This document shows, one piece after another, positions 28,332 through 38,621 of a stretch of DNA of 64,000 bases. The notes under the pieces are model-generated. The model ran no database searches and was not told where the DNA came from. It saw only the letters and a program-made list of their open reading frames with translations. Both the position numbers and the translations under genes were made by a program. The DNA comes from Neomesorhizobium sp963726065 (lineage in GTDB: Bacteria > Pseudomonadota > Alphaproteobacteria > Rhizobiales > Rhizobiaceae): assembly GCA_963726065.1 (NCBI GenBank), contig CAVSAU010000009.1, positions 62,001 to 126,000 on the forward strand. Reading direction: 5' to 3'. The first letter of the stretch is position 1. The number at the start of each line of letters is the position of its first letter.

Positions 28332-29948
28332 TCACCCTGCGTCGGCGGCAATCATCTGGGCGGCCTTTTCCGCGATCATCACGGCCGGGGCGTGGGTGTT
28401 TCCCGAAACGATGGTCGGCATGATCGAGCAGTCCGCGATCCGCAGGCCGGCGAAACCATGCACGCTCAGCCGGGGGTCGACGACCGCCATGCCGTCGGTT
28501 CCCATCTTTGCTGTGCCGACCGGGTGGAAAATGGTGGTGGCGATGTCGCCGGCCGCGCGCGCCAGCGCCTCGGCCGATGTGATCCCGGGACCGGGCTTGA
28601 ATTCCTGCGGGCTGTACCGCCGCATGCGCTGCGTTGCCATCAGACGGCGCGCCGCTGCCGATCGATTCCACCGCCACCTGGCGATCGCTCTCGGCACTCA
28701 GATAGTTCGGCGCAATCGCCGGGTGATCCATCGCATCAGGCGAGACGATGCGGACATGCCCACGCGAATCCGGCCTGAGGTTGCAGACCGACACGGTGAT
28801 GGCCGGAAAAGGGTGCAACGGCTCGCCGAACCGGTCGAGTGACAGCGGCTGGACATGGAATTCGATGTTCGGCGTCTCAAAGCGCGGATCCGATCGCATG
28901 AAGATGCCGAGCTGGCTAGGCGCCATCGCCATCGGACCGGAACGGCTCAACGCATATTGCAGCGCGATCTGCGCCTTGCCGAACAGGTTCGATTGCCACT
29001 CGTTCAAGGTGCGCGCGCCGGCGATCCTGAAGGCGGTACGGATCTGCAGGTGATCCTGCAGGTTTTCGCCCACCCCGGGCAGGTCGCGCAGGACGGGAAT
29101 GCCGTGCCGTGCCAACAACGCTGCCGGTCCGACGCCGGACAATTGCAGAAGTTGCGGCGTGCCGATGGCGCCGGCCGAAAGGATCAGTTCGCCGCGCACT
29201 GCGACCCTGGCAGGCTGGCCGGCCAGCCTGAGGTCGAGACCGGCGGCACGCTGTCCCTCGAAAACGATCCGCTCGGCATGCGCCTTGGTCCGAACCGCTA
29301 GATTGGTGCGATGACGCACAGGCTTCAGGAAGGCGCGCACGGCGTTGAAGCGAAATCCGGCCTTCTGGTTCACCTCGAAGTAGGAAGAGCCGAGATTGTC
29401 GCCGGCATTGAAATCGTCGACTTGTGGGATGCCGAGTTCTTCGGCGGCTTCGCGTACGGCGTCGAGGATCGGCCAGGACAGACGCTGGCGTTCGACGCGC
29501 AACTCGCCATCCTGCCCGTGAAACGGCCCGCCGAGCGCATGATGGTTTTCCGACTTTCGAAACAGCGGCAGCACGTCGTCCCAGCCCCAACCGGGATTGC
29601 CCAGCTGACGCCAGTGATCGTAATCGGCGGCCTGGCCGCGCATGTAGATCATGCCGTTGATCGACGAGCAGCCGCCCATCACCTTGCCGCGCGGATAGGC
29701 CAGTGCGCGCCCGTTGAGCCCCGGCTCCTTGACCGTGCGAATAGCCCCAGTCGGTGCGCGGATTGCCCATGCAGTAGAGATAGCCGACCGGAATGTGGAT
29801 CCAGTGGTAGTTGTCGGACCCGCCGGCTTCGAGCAAAAGGACGCGCTTGCCGGGATCGGCGCTCAGCCGGTTGGCAAGCAACGCAGCCGGCCGATCCCGC
29901 GCCGACGATCACATAGTCGTAAATGCCGAGATCGTGCCGTTCGCTCAC
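28332..29948 (-). CDS. GMC-family FAD oxidoreductase (three frameshifts)
   Basis: A choline-dehydrogenase-like flavoprotein. The FAD motif Y-D-Y-V-I-V-G-A-G-S-A-G-C is at the N-terminus, then L-L-L-E-A-G-G, the GMC signature near M-G-G-C-S-S-I-N-G-M-I-Y-M-R-G, and the C-terminal active site F-H-P-V-G-T-A-K-M-G and S-G-N-T-H-A-P. One-base insertions near 29882, 29730 and 28660 split it; corrected length is about 535 residues, normal for the family. The GTG start overlaps the kinase stop (GTGA), so it is the last gene of the sugar/polyol operon. It probably oxidises an alcohol group of the substrate. Confidence 0.8.
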
Positions 29949-31451
29949 GCCGCGTCGATCTCCTGGCGATAGCGACGCCATTTTTCGGGCATCTGCGCGG
30001 CAAGCTCGCAATAGAGCCGGTAGCGCGCGTCGATGAGGGATCTATTCGATGCCTGCGGCTGATAATGGTTTCTGGTGCGCACCATCCTGGCGATGCCGGC
30101 TTCGAGCGACGGGAAAATGCCGCCTGCCACGCCCGCCGCGATAGCGGCGCCGAGTGCGCCGGTTTCCTGGCACTCGGCGACCGTCACCGGAACGCCAATG
30201 ATATCGGCAAACATTTGACACCAGACCGCACTGCGCGAGCCGCCTCCCGAAAGCGACGCCTTGTCGAAAACCGCGCCTGCGCAGCGCAGTCGTTCGATAT
30301 GGCGGCGATGCTCGAAAACCACGCCCTCGTAGAGAGCGTACAGCATCTCGGCCTTGCCATGCCAGCCCGCCAGGCCGAAGAACCCGCCACGCGCATCGGC
30401 ATGCGTGGCCGAACCATAAAGGAAGGGATGAAACAGCGGCAGGTCCGGGTTCATCGCGACCGACGCGACCAGCTCGTTGCACGCTTGGAATGCCGTCGCG
30501 CCGTGTGCTGCGCCGAACTCGTGCACGAACCATTCCAGGTTGACCGCCGAGGTGGCGCTGGATTCGATCGCCACGTAGCGGTCCGCTCGCCAGGTCGAGG
30601 CGTGGAAAATGCGGTCGTCGACCAGCGGGGTGTCGCGCACGACCTGGTTGATGCCCCAGGTGCCGGCCACGATCGCGGCTTCGCCGGGATCGTGCGCGCC
30701 GGAGCCGATCATTGAGGCGATCACGTCGAAGAAGCCGGCTGCGACAGGGGTGCCGGCGGCAAGCCCGCTGGCTTGCGCCGCAGCCGGGCTGACCCGTGCC
30801 GGCAGCCGCGTCGGGCTCGACCAGCGGCGGCAACATATGCCTGGCGTCGCCGAGCCCATAGGCGTCGAGCAGCCCGTCATCGTAGCGCCGTTCGGGCAGG
30901 CGCAGCAGCCCGCAGCCGCTCATGTCCGAAAAGTCGGAGATACGCTCGCCGGTCAACATGAACGTCAGCACGTCCTTGCCCAGCATCGCGGTCGCGGCGC
31001 TGCGGTAGATCTCCGGCCGGTTCTGCTTGATCCACAGCAGCAGCGTCGCGGTTTGGGCCGGCCATGGCCGCTGCAGGCAAAGCGGATAGACGGCATCGCC
31101 AACAGCGTCGTTGCGCAGCGTGCCGGCCAACGCTGCCGCACGGTTGTCGATCGACTGGATGCCGACGAGCGGCCGTCCGTCTTCGTCAAGAAGATAGAGG
31201 CCGTTGCCATGGCCGGCGGTGCCGATGGCGGCGATGTCGGCGCCGTTTGCGCCGGCCTTGTCCAGGCATTCGCGAATGGCAGCGCCGGCGTTGCGCCAGA
31301 GTTCGGTGATGTCGCGTTCGACATGGCCGGGGTGCGGCTTGCGCGATTGACCCTCGAGCGCAGCGCGCGCCAGCATGTTGCCGTCGAGGTCGAACAGCAC
31401 CGCCTTGACCACCGTGTTGCCGGCGTCGATGCCGAGCAGATACCGGCTCAT
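29945..31451 (-). CDS. FGGY-family carbohydrate kinase (one frameshift)
   Basis: An ATP-dependent sugar or polyol kinase of ~500 residues. The N-terminal domain begins M-S-R-Y-L-L-G-I-D-A-G-N-T-V-V-K-A-V-L-F-D and holds A-A-I-G-T-A-G-H-G-N-G. The second domain shows A-G-T-W-G-I-N-Q and the ATP-binding L-S-G-G-G-S-R-S-A-V-W-C-Q-M with E-T-G-A-L-G-A-A. One extra C near 30820 splits the two halves. The ATG overlaps the aldolase stop (ATGA). Relatives phosphorylate erythritol, xylulose, ribulose or AI-2; the substrate here is unknown. Confidence 0.85.
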
Positions 31452-32293
31452 GCGGCTGCCTCGTAGATGCGCCAGGCTTCCGCGTCGTCGACGCCGTCAT
31501 GGATCATCGCCATCAGCGCCTTGACCACGCGCCCGGGATTATCGTGCTGGTAGATGTTGCGGCCATAGACCATGCCGGCAGCGCCCTGCCGCATAAGCGC
31601 ATACGAATTCGCAAAGACCTGACGCAGATCGGCCCTGCCGCCGCCGCGCACCAGCACCGGACAACGCGCCGCTTCGACCACCCGGTGGAAATCGGCGGGA
31701 TCGGTCGTCGGATCGGCCTTGACGATGTCTGCCCCCATTTCGCGCGCCAGCCTGACCAGCGTGACGATCTTGTCAGCATCGCCGTCTACGAGATAGCCCC
31801 CCTTGTCGCTGTTAGGCTGCATGACGAGGGGCTCGATCATCAGCGGCATTGCGTATTTCTCGCAATCCTGCGCGACCTTCGCGATGTTCTCCACGCATTG
31901 GCGAAAGAGCGCCGGCTCGTCGGGCAACATGAACAGATTGACCACCACGCAGGCGGCATCCATGCGCAGCGCCGGTGCGATCGGATCATGGGCGTTCTGA
32001 AGCACCGCCCACATATCGCGATGGCGGGTCCGATTGTAGGGGTTTCCCATGTCGATGCGCATGACCAGCGCCGGCTTCGCCTTGCCCGACATTTCTTGCA
32101 GCAGGTCGGACTGGCCGTAATTCATCTGGATCGCGTCGGGGCCAGCATCGGCGAGAAGCCGCACGACCTTACCCATGTCTTCCAACCCGTCGAGGAACGA
32201 CGGTTCGTTGCAGACGCCGTGATCGATGGCGACGTCAAGACATCTGCCGTTTCCGAACAGGCGGTTCATGCGGACTTTCCGGGACTGGTACAT
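31448..32293 (-). CDS. Class I aldolase, DhnA/LsrF-like
   Basis: A 281-residue TIM-barrel protein of the DhnA group. It shows C-L-D-V-A-I-D-H-G-V, the likely Schiff-base lysine in A-D-I-V-K-A-D-P-T-T-D, and the phosphate-binding R-G-G-G-R-A-D and M-V-Y-G-R-N-I-Y-Q. Such enzymes cleave or rearrange phosphorylated ketoses. The start at 32293 is marked by AAAGGA and by the conserved N-terminus M-Y-Q-S-R-K; it overlaps the end of the dehydrogenase gene by 59 bp. It would act on the product of the FGGY kinase. Confidence 0.8.
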   Translation of the reverse strand: MYQSRKVRMNRLFGNGRCLDVAIDHGVCNEPSFLDGLEDMGKVVRLLADAGPDAIQMNYGQSDLLQEMSGKAKPALVMRIDMGNPYNRTRHRDMWAVLQNAHDPIAPALRMDAACVVVNLFMLPDEPALFRQCVENIAKVAQDCEKYAMPLMIEPLVMQPNSDKGGYLVDGDADKIVTLVRLAREMGADIVKADPTTDPADFHRVVEAARCPVLVRGGGRADLRQVFANSYALMRQGAAGMVYGRNIYQHDNPGRVVKALMAMIHDGVDDAEAWRIYEAAA

Positions 32294-34010
32294 CGGCTTC
32301 CTTTCGATCAGGGTTGCGCGCTGCCAGCGCGTCGGCGTCGAGGCCGTGATTGGTGGCAAGTTGGGTGACAAGGTCGTCAATCTGCCGGCGTCTTTCGTCG
32401 GCGCTCCAGCCGAGCACTCCGGCTGCAATCGCGCTAAGCTCTTCGAGAGCCGCGAGCGACAGTTCACCACTGAACGCGATCGCTGTGCGCCGCAGTATGA
32501 GATCGGCGAGCGTTGCCACATGTTCGTTGTCGACGATCCATTCGATCTCGGCGCGGCTGTAGGAGGGTAGCGATGTGACAGGGCTGTCTGCGGCACCCGG
32601 CACAAACTGCTGCGCCCGCGTACCGTAACGCTGCAGGAGTTGCGCGGCGCGGCCTTCGGAAATTCCGCCGAATTCGGCTTGGCTCTTTAGCCATTGGGTT
32701 TTGGCCTGGTCCGATGCGGGATAATCGGCGCCGCCGCCGATCGCCATGGATTGGGTGCCGACGCCGCGCGCGATGCCGATCCTGCCCAGCACCATGTCCG
32801 CCGCTTCCGCGCCGAACGCCCGGAACGTCGTCCATTTGCCGCCGATGAGGTTGAGCACGGGAACGCCGGCCCGATCCAGCCACTCGCAGCTGTGATCGCG
32901 CGAGATCGCGGCATTGACGCCGGTTTCGGCACGGGGCAGGGGCCGGACACCGGAAAAACGGAAAAGGATGTCTTCTTCGCCAATTGCAACAGCCGGGAAA
33001 ACCTCGCGCACCGACTGCAGGATGTAGGACGTCTCGTCGTCCTCGCAGCGCACTCCCTCGGGCGTGTCCACGCTGATATCGGTCGAGCCGGCCAGCACGT
33101 TGCCGAAATGCTCGAACAGGATGCAGACGCGTCCGTCGCGGTTGGCGAAATAGACCATCTTGTCGCCGAGCGCCTCGACGAGCGCTGGACTGCGAAGCAC
33201 CAGATGCGATCCTTTCGTGCCGCCGATGAACTTTGGCGCGTCCTGCGCCAGCAGCATGTTGGTAAGGTCGATCCAGGCGCCCGTCGCGTTGACGATGACA
33301 TCTGGCCGCACGCAAAAGGTCTCGCCGGTCAGCTTGTCCCTCAAGGTCGCGACGGCGCCATCCAGCCCTGCCATCTCCACATGGTTGAGGGCGAGCGCCT
33401 GCGGCGCATCCCGCTCGACATCGAGGATCATCTCGATCCCGAGCCGTTCAGCATAGCTGATCCTGGCGTCGTGGTAGAGTGCCGCGCAGCTGATCTCCGG
33501 GCTCAAGGCCGGCCAGCGTTTGCGCGTTTCGGCGCGGCCATAAAAACTGTTGCGCGGCAACGGGTTTCCGCGCCCGGAGTAGAAATCGTAGAGGGTCAAT
33601 CCGAGCTTGACGATGAGCGAGCCGCGTGCGCCCGGCTTCGGCGTGCCGCCGAAGAAGCGCGAAATGGCCGCGCCGATACCCGAAAGATGACCTGACATTG
33701 GAATGAGTGTCGGCAGCGGGGAGATGTAATGCGGCGCGTTTCTCAGCAATCGGTTGCGCTCGCGCAGGGACTCCCTGACCAGCCCGAATTCGCCGTTTTC
33801 CAGGTAGCGCAAGCCGCCATGGATCATGCGCGAGGGGGCCGAACTGGCTCCGCTCATGAAGTCTCCGCGCTCGACCAGCAGCACGTCGACGCCCTGCAGG
33901 GCAAGTTCGCGATAGGTGCTGATGCCGTTGATGCCGCCGCCGACGACAAGCGTCGTGACGCGGCGTCTGTCGCGCAATCTGCCCAGCCTCTCGGTGCGAG
34001 TGGTGCTCAT
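32235..34010 (-). CDS. FAD-dependent glycerol-3-phosphate-dehydrogenase-like enzyme (GlpD/EryB type)
   Basis: A 591-residue flavoprotein. The FAD-binding motif V-V-G-G-G-I-N-G-I-S lies at ~residue 22, followed by R-G-D-F-M-S-G-A-S-S and M-I-H-G-G-L-R-Y-L-E. The barrel part contains V-N-A-T-G-A-W-I-D and G-G-K-W-T-T-F-R-A-F-G. GlpD-type enzymes oxidise a phosphorylated polyol at the membrane and feed electrons to quinone. In an operon with an FGGY kinase and SorC regulator it resembles the erythritol 4-phosphate dehydrogenase EryB as much as GlpD, so the substrate is open. Confidence 0.8.
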   Translation of the reverse strand: MSTTRTERLGRLRDRRRVTTLVVGGGINGISTYRELALQGVDVLLVERGDFMSGASSAPSRMIHGGLRYLENGEFGLVRESLRERNRLLRNAPHYISPLPTLIPMSGHLSGIGAAISRFFGGTPKPGARGSLIVKLGLTLYDFYSGRGNPLPRNSFYGRAETRKRWPALSPEISCAALYHDARISYAERLGIEMILDVERDAPQALALNHVEMAGLDGAVATLRDKLTGETFCVRPDVIVNATGAWIDLTNMLLAQDAPKFIGGTKGSHLVLRSPALVEALGDKMVYFANRDGRVCILFEHFGNVLAGSTDISVDTPEGVRCEDDETSYILQSVREVFPAVAIGEEDILFRFSGVRPLPRAETGVNAAISRDHSCEWLDRAGVPVLNLIGGKWTTFRAFGAEAADMVLGRIGIARGVGTQSMAIGGGADYPASDQAKTQWLKSQAEFGGISEGRAAQLLQRYGTRAQQFVPGAADSPVTSLPSYSRAEIEWIVDNEHVATLADLILRRTAIAFSGELSLAALEELSAIAAGVLGWSADERRRQIDDLVTQLATNHGLDADALAARNPDRKEADVPVPESPHEPPVRKRQMS

Positions 34011-34031
34011 GTTCGTCGGCTACGAATTGGT

Positions 34032-35021
34032 TCAGGCTGAAACGGCTTCGAGATGCGCGGCGATGGCGGCGTCGACCTCGGCCAGTTCGCTGGCCGTCAG
34101 GCGCAAGGCGCCCGCTTTGCCGTTCTCCAGTGCCTGGGTCGCGTCCCGCGCACCGCACAGTGCATAAGTGATGCCCGGCTGCGCGACCGTCCAGGCGATG
34201 ACCAGTTGCGCGACGCTCGCATCCTTTGCGCGCGCCAGCGGTTCGACAGCTGCCGCGAAATCGGCCACGCGCTGACGGTTTTGCCGCGAGAACCGCGGAT
34301 TGTCCTTGCGCTGGTCGTCCCCCTTGAACGCGCGGTCCGGACCGATCTTGCCCGACAGAAGGCCGAGCGCCAGTGACGAATAGCTGAGCGTGGAGACATC
34401 GTTGGCCGCGCAAATTTGTAGGAGGGTCTTCTCGATCTCTCGGTCAAGCATGCTGTAGCGCTCCTGGATGGCGTCGACAGCACCAATCGCCAGATAGGCT
34501 TTCAAATCCTCAAGGCTCGCGTTGCTGATGCCGATGGCGCGGATCTTGCCGGCCTTCTTGAGTTCGAGCAGCGTTTCCATGGTTTCGGCAATCGGCGTCG
34601 TCGGGTCCTGCCAATGGGTGATGTAGAGATCGACATAGTCGGTGCCCAGCCGGCGCAGGCTCTCCTCCAGCTCGTGCAGGATGCCGTCGCGGCCGAGATA
34701 GCGGTGCACATTCCGGCCGAGCTCGTCGAAGAAATGATTGCCTTTGCCGTGGTGCCAGTTGAGGCCGCATTTCGTGGCGATCACCGCCTGTTCGCGGCGC
34801 CCCTTGACGGCAATCCCGACAAGTTCCTCCGCCTTGCCCAGACCATAGGCTGGGGCGGTATCAATCAACGTCACACCGTTGTCGAGCGATGCCCGTATTG
34901 CGGCAACCGAGGCGTCATCGTCATGTCCGCCCCACATCCAGCCGCCCATCGCCCAGGTGCCGAGCCCGACCGCGCTGGCAACGACGTCGGAGCGGCCCAT
35001 TTTCCTGCCTGCGTCGGTCAT
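34032..35021 (-). CDS. Aldo/keto reductase
   Basis: A 329-residue NAD(P)H-dependent reductase of the AKR fold. The catalytic residues are seen in L-I-D-T-A-P-A-Y-G-L-G (Asp, Tyr), I-A-T-K-C-G-L (Lys) and Y-I-T-H-W-Q-D (His). The cofactor region includes A-L-C-G-A-R near the C-terminus. The ATG overlaps the stop of the SorC regulator gene, so it is part of the same operon. It could reduce or oxidise the imported sugar before phosphorylation. Confidence 0.85.
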   Translation of the reverse strand: MTDAGRKMGRSDVVASAVGLGTWAMGGWMWGGHDDDASVAAIRASLDNGVTLIDTAPAYGLGKAEELVGIAVKGRREQAVIATKCGLNWHHGKGNHFFDELGRNVHRYLGRDGILHELEESLRRLGTDYVDLYITHWQDPTTPIAETMETLLELKKAGKIRAIGISNASLEDLKAYLAIGAVDAIQERYSMLDREIEKTLLQICAANDVSTLSYSSLALGLLSGKIGPDRAFKGDDQRKDNPRFSRQNRQRVADFAAAVEPLARAKDASVAQLVIAWTVAQPGITYALCGARDATQALENGKAGALRLTASELAEVDAAIAAHLEAVSA

Positions 35022-35995
35022 GAAGTGCCTTTCAGATTTTCGAGAACTTTTGCGGCGGTCGCTTCATCGGTGGCCAGGAGGTCGAGGTAGCCGCCCTTGA
35101 GCACGCTGACGATCGGATCGACCTTGCGCGCGCCGGCGGAAATTCCGATCGCCAGGGGTATGGCCCGCACTTCGTCTGGCGTCAGGGCCACGACACGCTC
35201 GTTGAGCGGGTAGTCGCAAAGCGCGCCATCGCCGTCGATCAGATGCGCGACCAGTTCGCCGCTCGCTCCCGTCTGCCTGAGATCCGGCAAATGCGGATCC
35301 CCGGCCCCTTGCAGATTGAAATAGGTCGACGCCTCGGAATTGACCGACCCGATGCCGACCAACGCGATCCTGGCATCACGGGCCCGCGCCAGTACGTCGC
35401 TGACCGTATGCAGCGACATCAGCACGTCGCGTTCGCTCGGCGAGCCGGCGAAGATTGGCGCATGAATCTGATAGGCCCGTCCCTGAAGCTTCGAAGCAAG
35501 CTGGGCGGCCAGATGGTTGACATCGATGAAGTGCTTGCCCTGGACGCCGCCCGTCGCCGGCACGACCGTCACGTCGTAGGCGCGGGTCGGCGCAAGTGCG
35601 GCAACAACGGCGCTGACGCCAAGGCCGCCGGAAACGCACAGCGTGTCGCCATCCCTGAGGTTCGCCAGCACGAAGTCGGCGACGGACTTCCCCGCCGCCC
35701 GCAGATTGACTTCCTCCTGTGCGGAAGCCGAAGGGACGACGATGGCCTCCTTCAGCCTGCCGGCCGCAGCCAGTTCGCGCTCGAGGTCAAACAGGGAAGC
35801 GAATGGCGATGTTACCGATATCTGGACGTAGCCGCGCTCATGGCCTTCCTTGACGAGGCGATTCACGGTGGGGTGCGAAAGTCCCGTACGCTTGGCGATC
35901 TCGGCCTGGGAGAGGCCTTCGACATAGTGCAGCACAAGCACACGATGGATCTTGCGCAGCCGCTCGAAGTCGTCGTTGCTGGGATTCGATGCCAT
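35018..35995 (-). CDS. SorC/DeoR-type sugar-responsive transcription regulator
   Basis: A 325-residue regulator. The N-terminal helix-turn-helix reads L-H-Y-V-E-G-L-S-Q-A-E-I-A-K-R-T-G-L-S-H-P-T-V-N-R-L-V-K-E-G. The C-terminal sugar-phosphate-binding domain shows L-C-V-S-G-G-L-G-V, V-V-P-A-T-G-G-V-Q-G and A-L-V-G-I-G-S-V-N. SorC proteins (for example EryD and LsrR) usually repress their operon and release DNA when they bind the phosphorylated substrate. The start is the ATG at 35995. It is encoded inside the operon it probably controls. Confidence 0.88.
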   Translation of the reverse strand: MASNPSNDDFERLRKIHRVLVLHYVEGLSQAEIAKRTGLSHPTVNRLVKEGHERGYVQISVTSPFASLFDLERELAAAGRLKEAIVVPSASAQEEVNLRAAGKSVADFVLANLRDGDTLCVSGGLGVSAVVAALAPTRAYDVTVVPATGGVQGKHFIDVNHLAAQLASKLQGRAYQIHAPIFAGSPSERDVLMSLHTVSDVLARARDARIALVGIGSVNSEASTYFNLQGAGDPHLPDLRQTGASGELVAHLIDGDGALCDYPLNERVVALTPDEVRAIPLAIGISAGARKVDPIVSVLKGGYLDLLATDEATAAKVLENLKGTS

Positions 35996-36000
35996 GGGTA

Positions 36001-37040
36001 TCACTTCGCTGCCGATGCGGCCGCGGGCGGCCTTGCGCTGGTGCAGGAGGTGATCGAACGCCACCGCCGCAAACAGGATCAGTCCGCGTATCGTATCCTG
36101 CCAGTAGGGCGAGACGTCGAGAAGAATGAGCGAGCTGGAAACCACCGACAGCAGCGCCATGCCGAGGACGGCGCCCAGGATTGTGCCGGTGCCGCCGTTG
36201 AGGCTGGCTCCGCCGATGACCGCGGCTGCGATGATGTTCAGTTCCATGCCGGCGCCGAAGGTTGGCGTCGCCGCGCCGAAGCGGGCCATGTAGATGACGC
36301 CGGCGACACCTGCCAGTGTCGAGCACAGGACGATGCAGAAGAACTTCACCCGGTCGGTGCGGATGCCGGAATAGGCAGCGGCGCGCTCGTTGGAACCGGT
36401 GTAGAAAACCCGCCGAAACATTGTCGCCTTGCGCAGCAGGATGTCGAAGACCGCGACCACCACGACGAAGATGAGGATGACCACCGGCGCCCCGTAGATG
36501 GTGCCCTGGCCGATGAATTTGAAGCTTGGCGGCAAGGCGAAAAGCGACAGCGGCGTGCCGCCGGTGATCGCCAGGCAGAGCCCGCGCACGATGACCATCG
36601 AGGCCAGCGAAACGATGAAGGAATGCAGGCCGATGCGCGTTACCGACAAGCCCATAAGAACGCCGACGCCCGAGCAAGCGAGGATCGCCAGCACGCTCGA
36701 TGTCCATGGGTCGAGCCCGGCCAGAAACAGGTAGCCGCCGACCACCATGGCCAGACAGACGACCGAGCCGACCGACAGGTCGATGGCGCCAACGATCAGC
36801 AGGACCGTCATGCCGACGACGACGATCCCTTCGATGGCAAACGACAGCAGCATCGCCCGGAAGTTTGACCAGGTGAGGAAGTAGGGCGAGGCGAAGCTCA
36901 TCACGGCGCACAGCGCCAGGATGATGAGCACGAGGCCCATTTCGCGCATGTTGCCGACGCCGCGCAGCCAGCCGTGATGTTGCCTGCGCACCGTCCCAAG
37001 CTCTGGGGTTTCCACCGGCGATTGACTCATGACGGTCATT
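36001..37040 (-). CDS. Ribose-type ABC transporter permease
   Basis: About 345 residues with a series of hydrophobic helices (M-G-L-V-L-I-I-L-A-L-C-A-V-M-S-F, G-M-T-V-L-L-I-V-G-A-I-D-L-S-V-G-S) and the G-G-A-S-L-N-G-G-T-G-T-I coupling motif of RbsC-like permeases. It starts at 37040, overlapping the natural stop of the ATPase. In the given sequence its frame runs into the SorC gene without a stop; a TGA one frame away at 36001-36003, six bases before the SorC ATG, is the likely true end, implying one inserted base just upstream. Confidence 0.85.
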
Positions 37041-38557
37041 TCCCCCTCCGTTCGGCATTTCCCAGCCCCGAAGCGAGGCGGATCAGCGTCTCTTCCGTCA
37101 GCTCTTCGGCCGGACACTTCGCCGGCGATCCGGCCCTCGTGCACGACAATGACGCGATCGCAAACACCGATCAGTTCGGGCAGCTCGGATGAAATTGCGA
37201 CGATGCCCGTTCCCTGATTGGCCAGGTCTCGCAGGATGCGATGGATCTCGACCTTGGCGCCGACATCGACGCCGCGCGTCGGTTCATCGAGCAGGATCAC
37301 CTTGGGGTTTACCGAAAGCATTTTTGCGATCGCCACCTTCTGCTGGTTGCCGCCGGAGAGCGTGGAAACATTGTCATCCACGGAACTGCGCCGCAGGCGC
37401 AGCGCATCGCCCAGCATTTCGGCCTGCCGGCGTTCCGAAGTACGGCTGATGAAGCCGTAGCGTGTCGAAATCCGGTCGGGATCCAGCGCCGATACATTGG
37501 CGGCAATCGGCATGTCGAGAAATACGCCCGAACCCTTGCGGTCCTCCGACAGATAGACCACGCCGTTGGCGACGCTGTCCTGATAGGTTGCCGGCGAAAT
37601 GTCCCGGCCTCCGAGCCTGACCGTGCCGCGCAGCCTTTTCATCAGGCCGCAAATGCCGAGGGCGATCTCGGTGCGGCCTGAACCGATGAGGCCGGCGATA
37701 CCGAGCACTTCGCCCTTGCGCAATTCGAAACTGACATCCTTGAAACGGTTGTCGTCCGACAAACCTTCGACGGAAAGCAGGGTAGGAGCCTTGCCGCTTG
37801 CTTTGTTTTTCTCGGGATAGAGACTGCCCAGCGAGCGCCCGACCATCCTGGCGACGACTTTTTCCGGTGTCATGTCGGCAATATCATCCGTCGAAACATG
37901 TCGGCCATCGCGCAGTACGGTGATGCGGTCGCAATTGTCGAAGATTTCCGCCATGCGATGGCTGATATAGATGATCGAGATGCCGCGCTGCTTGAGCCTG
38001 GTCATGATGGCGAACAGTTTTCCTGCCTCGCGCTCGGTCAGCGCGGCTGTCGGCTCGTCGAGGATCAGGATCGTGCAGTCGAGCGTCAGCGCCTTGGCGA
38101 TCTCGACGATCTGCTGTTGCGAGATCGTCAGGTCGCCGACCAGTCGGTCCGGCGCGATGTCGCCCAGGCTGGAAAGCACCTCGCGTGCTTTCTCCCTGAT
38201 TTCTCCATAGTTCATCCAGAAGGAACGCCGCCGGTTCGTCGTGGCCATGAAGATGTTCTCGGCCACCGTCATGTCGCCGCACAGCGCGATCTCCTGGTGC
38301 ACGAAACCGATGCCAAGCGCCTGAGCCTGCTCGGGCGAGCGGATCTCGGCCAACTGGCCGCGGATGCGGATTTCGCCGCTGTCGGGCGACAGGATGCCAT
38401 CGATGATGTTCATCAGGGTGGATTTGCCGGCGCCATTCTCGCCCGCCAGGGCATGCACCTCGCCTGCGCGCAACGCGAAGTCGACATCCTGCAAGGCTTG
38501 CACCGGTCCGAATGCCTTGCTGACCCGGCTTACTTCCAGTGACGTTTGCTGATCCAT
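37037..38557 (-). CDS. Ribose-type ABC transporter ATPase with two nucleotide-binding domains (one frameshift)
   Basis: About 505 residues. The first domain has Walker A G-E-N-G-A-G-K-S-T, signature L-T-I-S-Q-Q-Q and Walker B I-L-I-L-D-E-P-T-A; the second has I-A-G-L-I-G-S-G-R-T-E (degenerate Walker A, usual for this family), L-S-G-G-N-Q-Q-K and V-I-L-L-D-E-P-T-R-G-V-D-V-G. One extra C near 37111 throws the frame just before the end; the corrected tail reads G-E-E-L-T-E-E-T-L-I-R-L-A-S-G and stops at 37037, overlapping the permease ATG. Without that correction the ATPase, permease and regulator appear as one 1,179-residue frame. Confidence 0.88.
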
Positions 38558-38621
38558 GACTGTCGTCTCGGGGTGTTGGGGGCTGGCCGAAGATTATGTT
38601 CCGGCCAGCCCTGCCGGGAGC

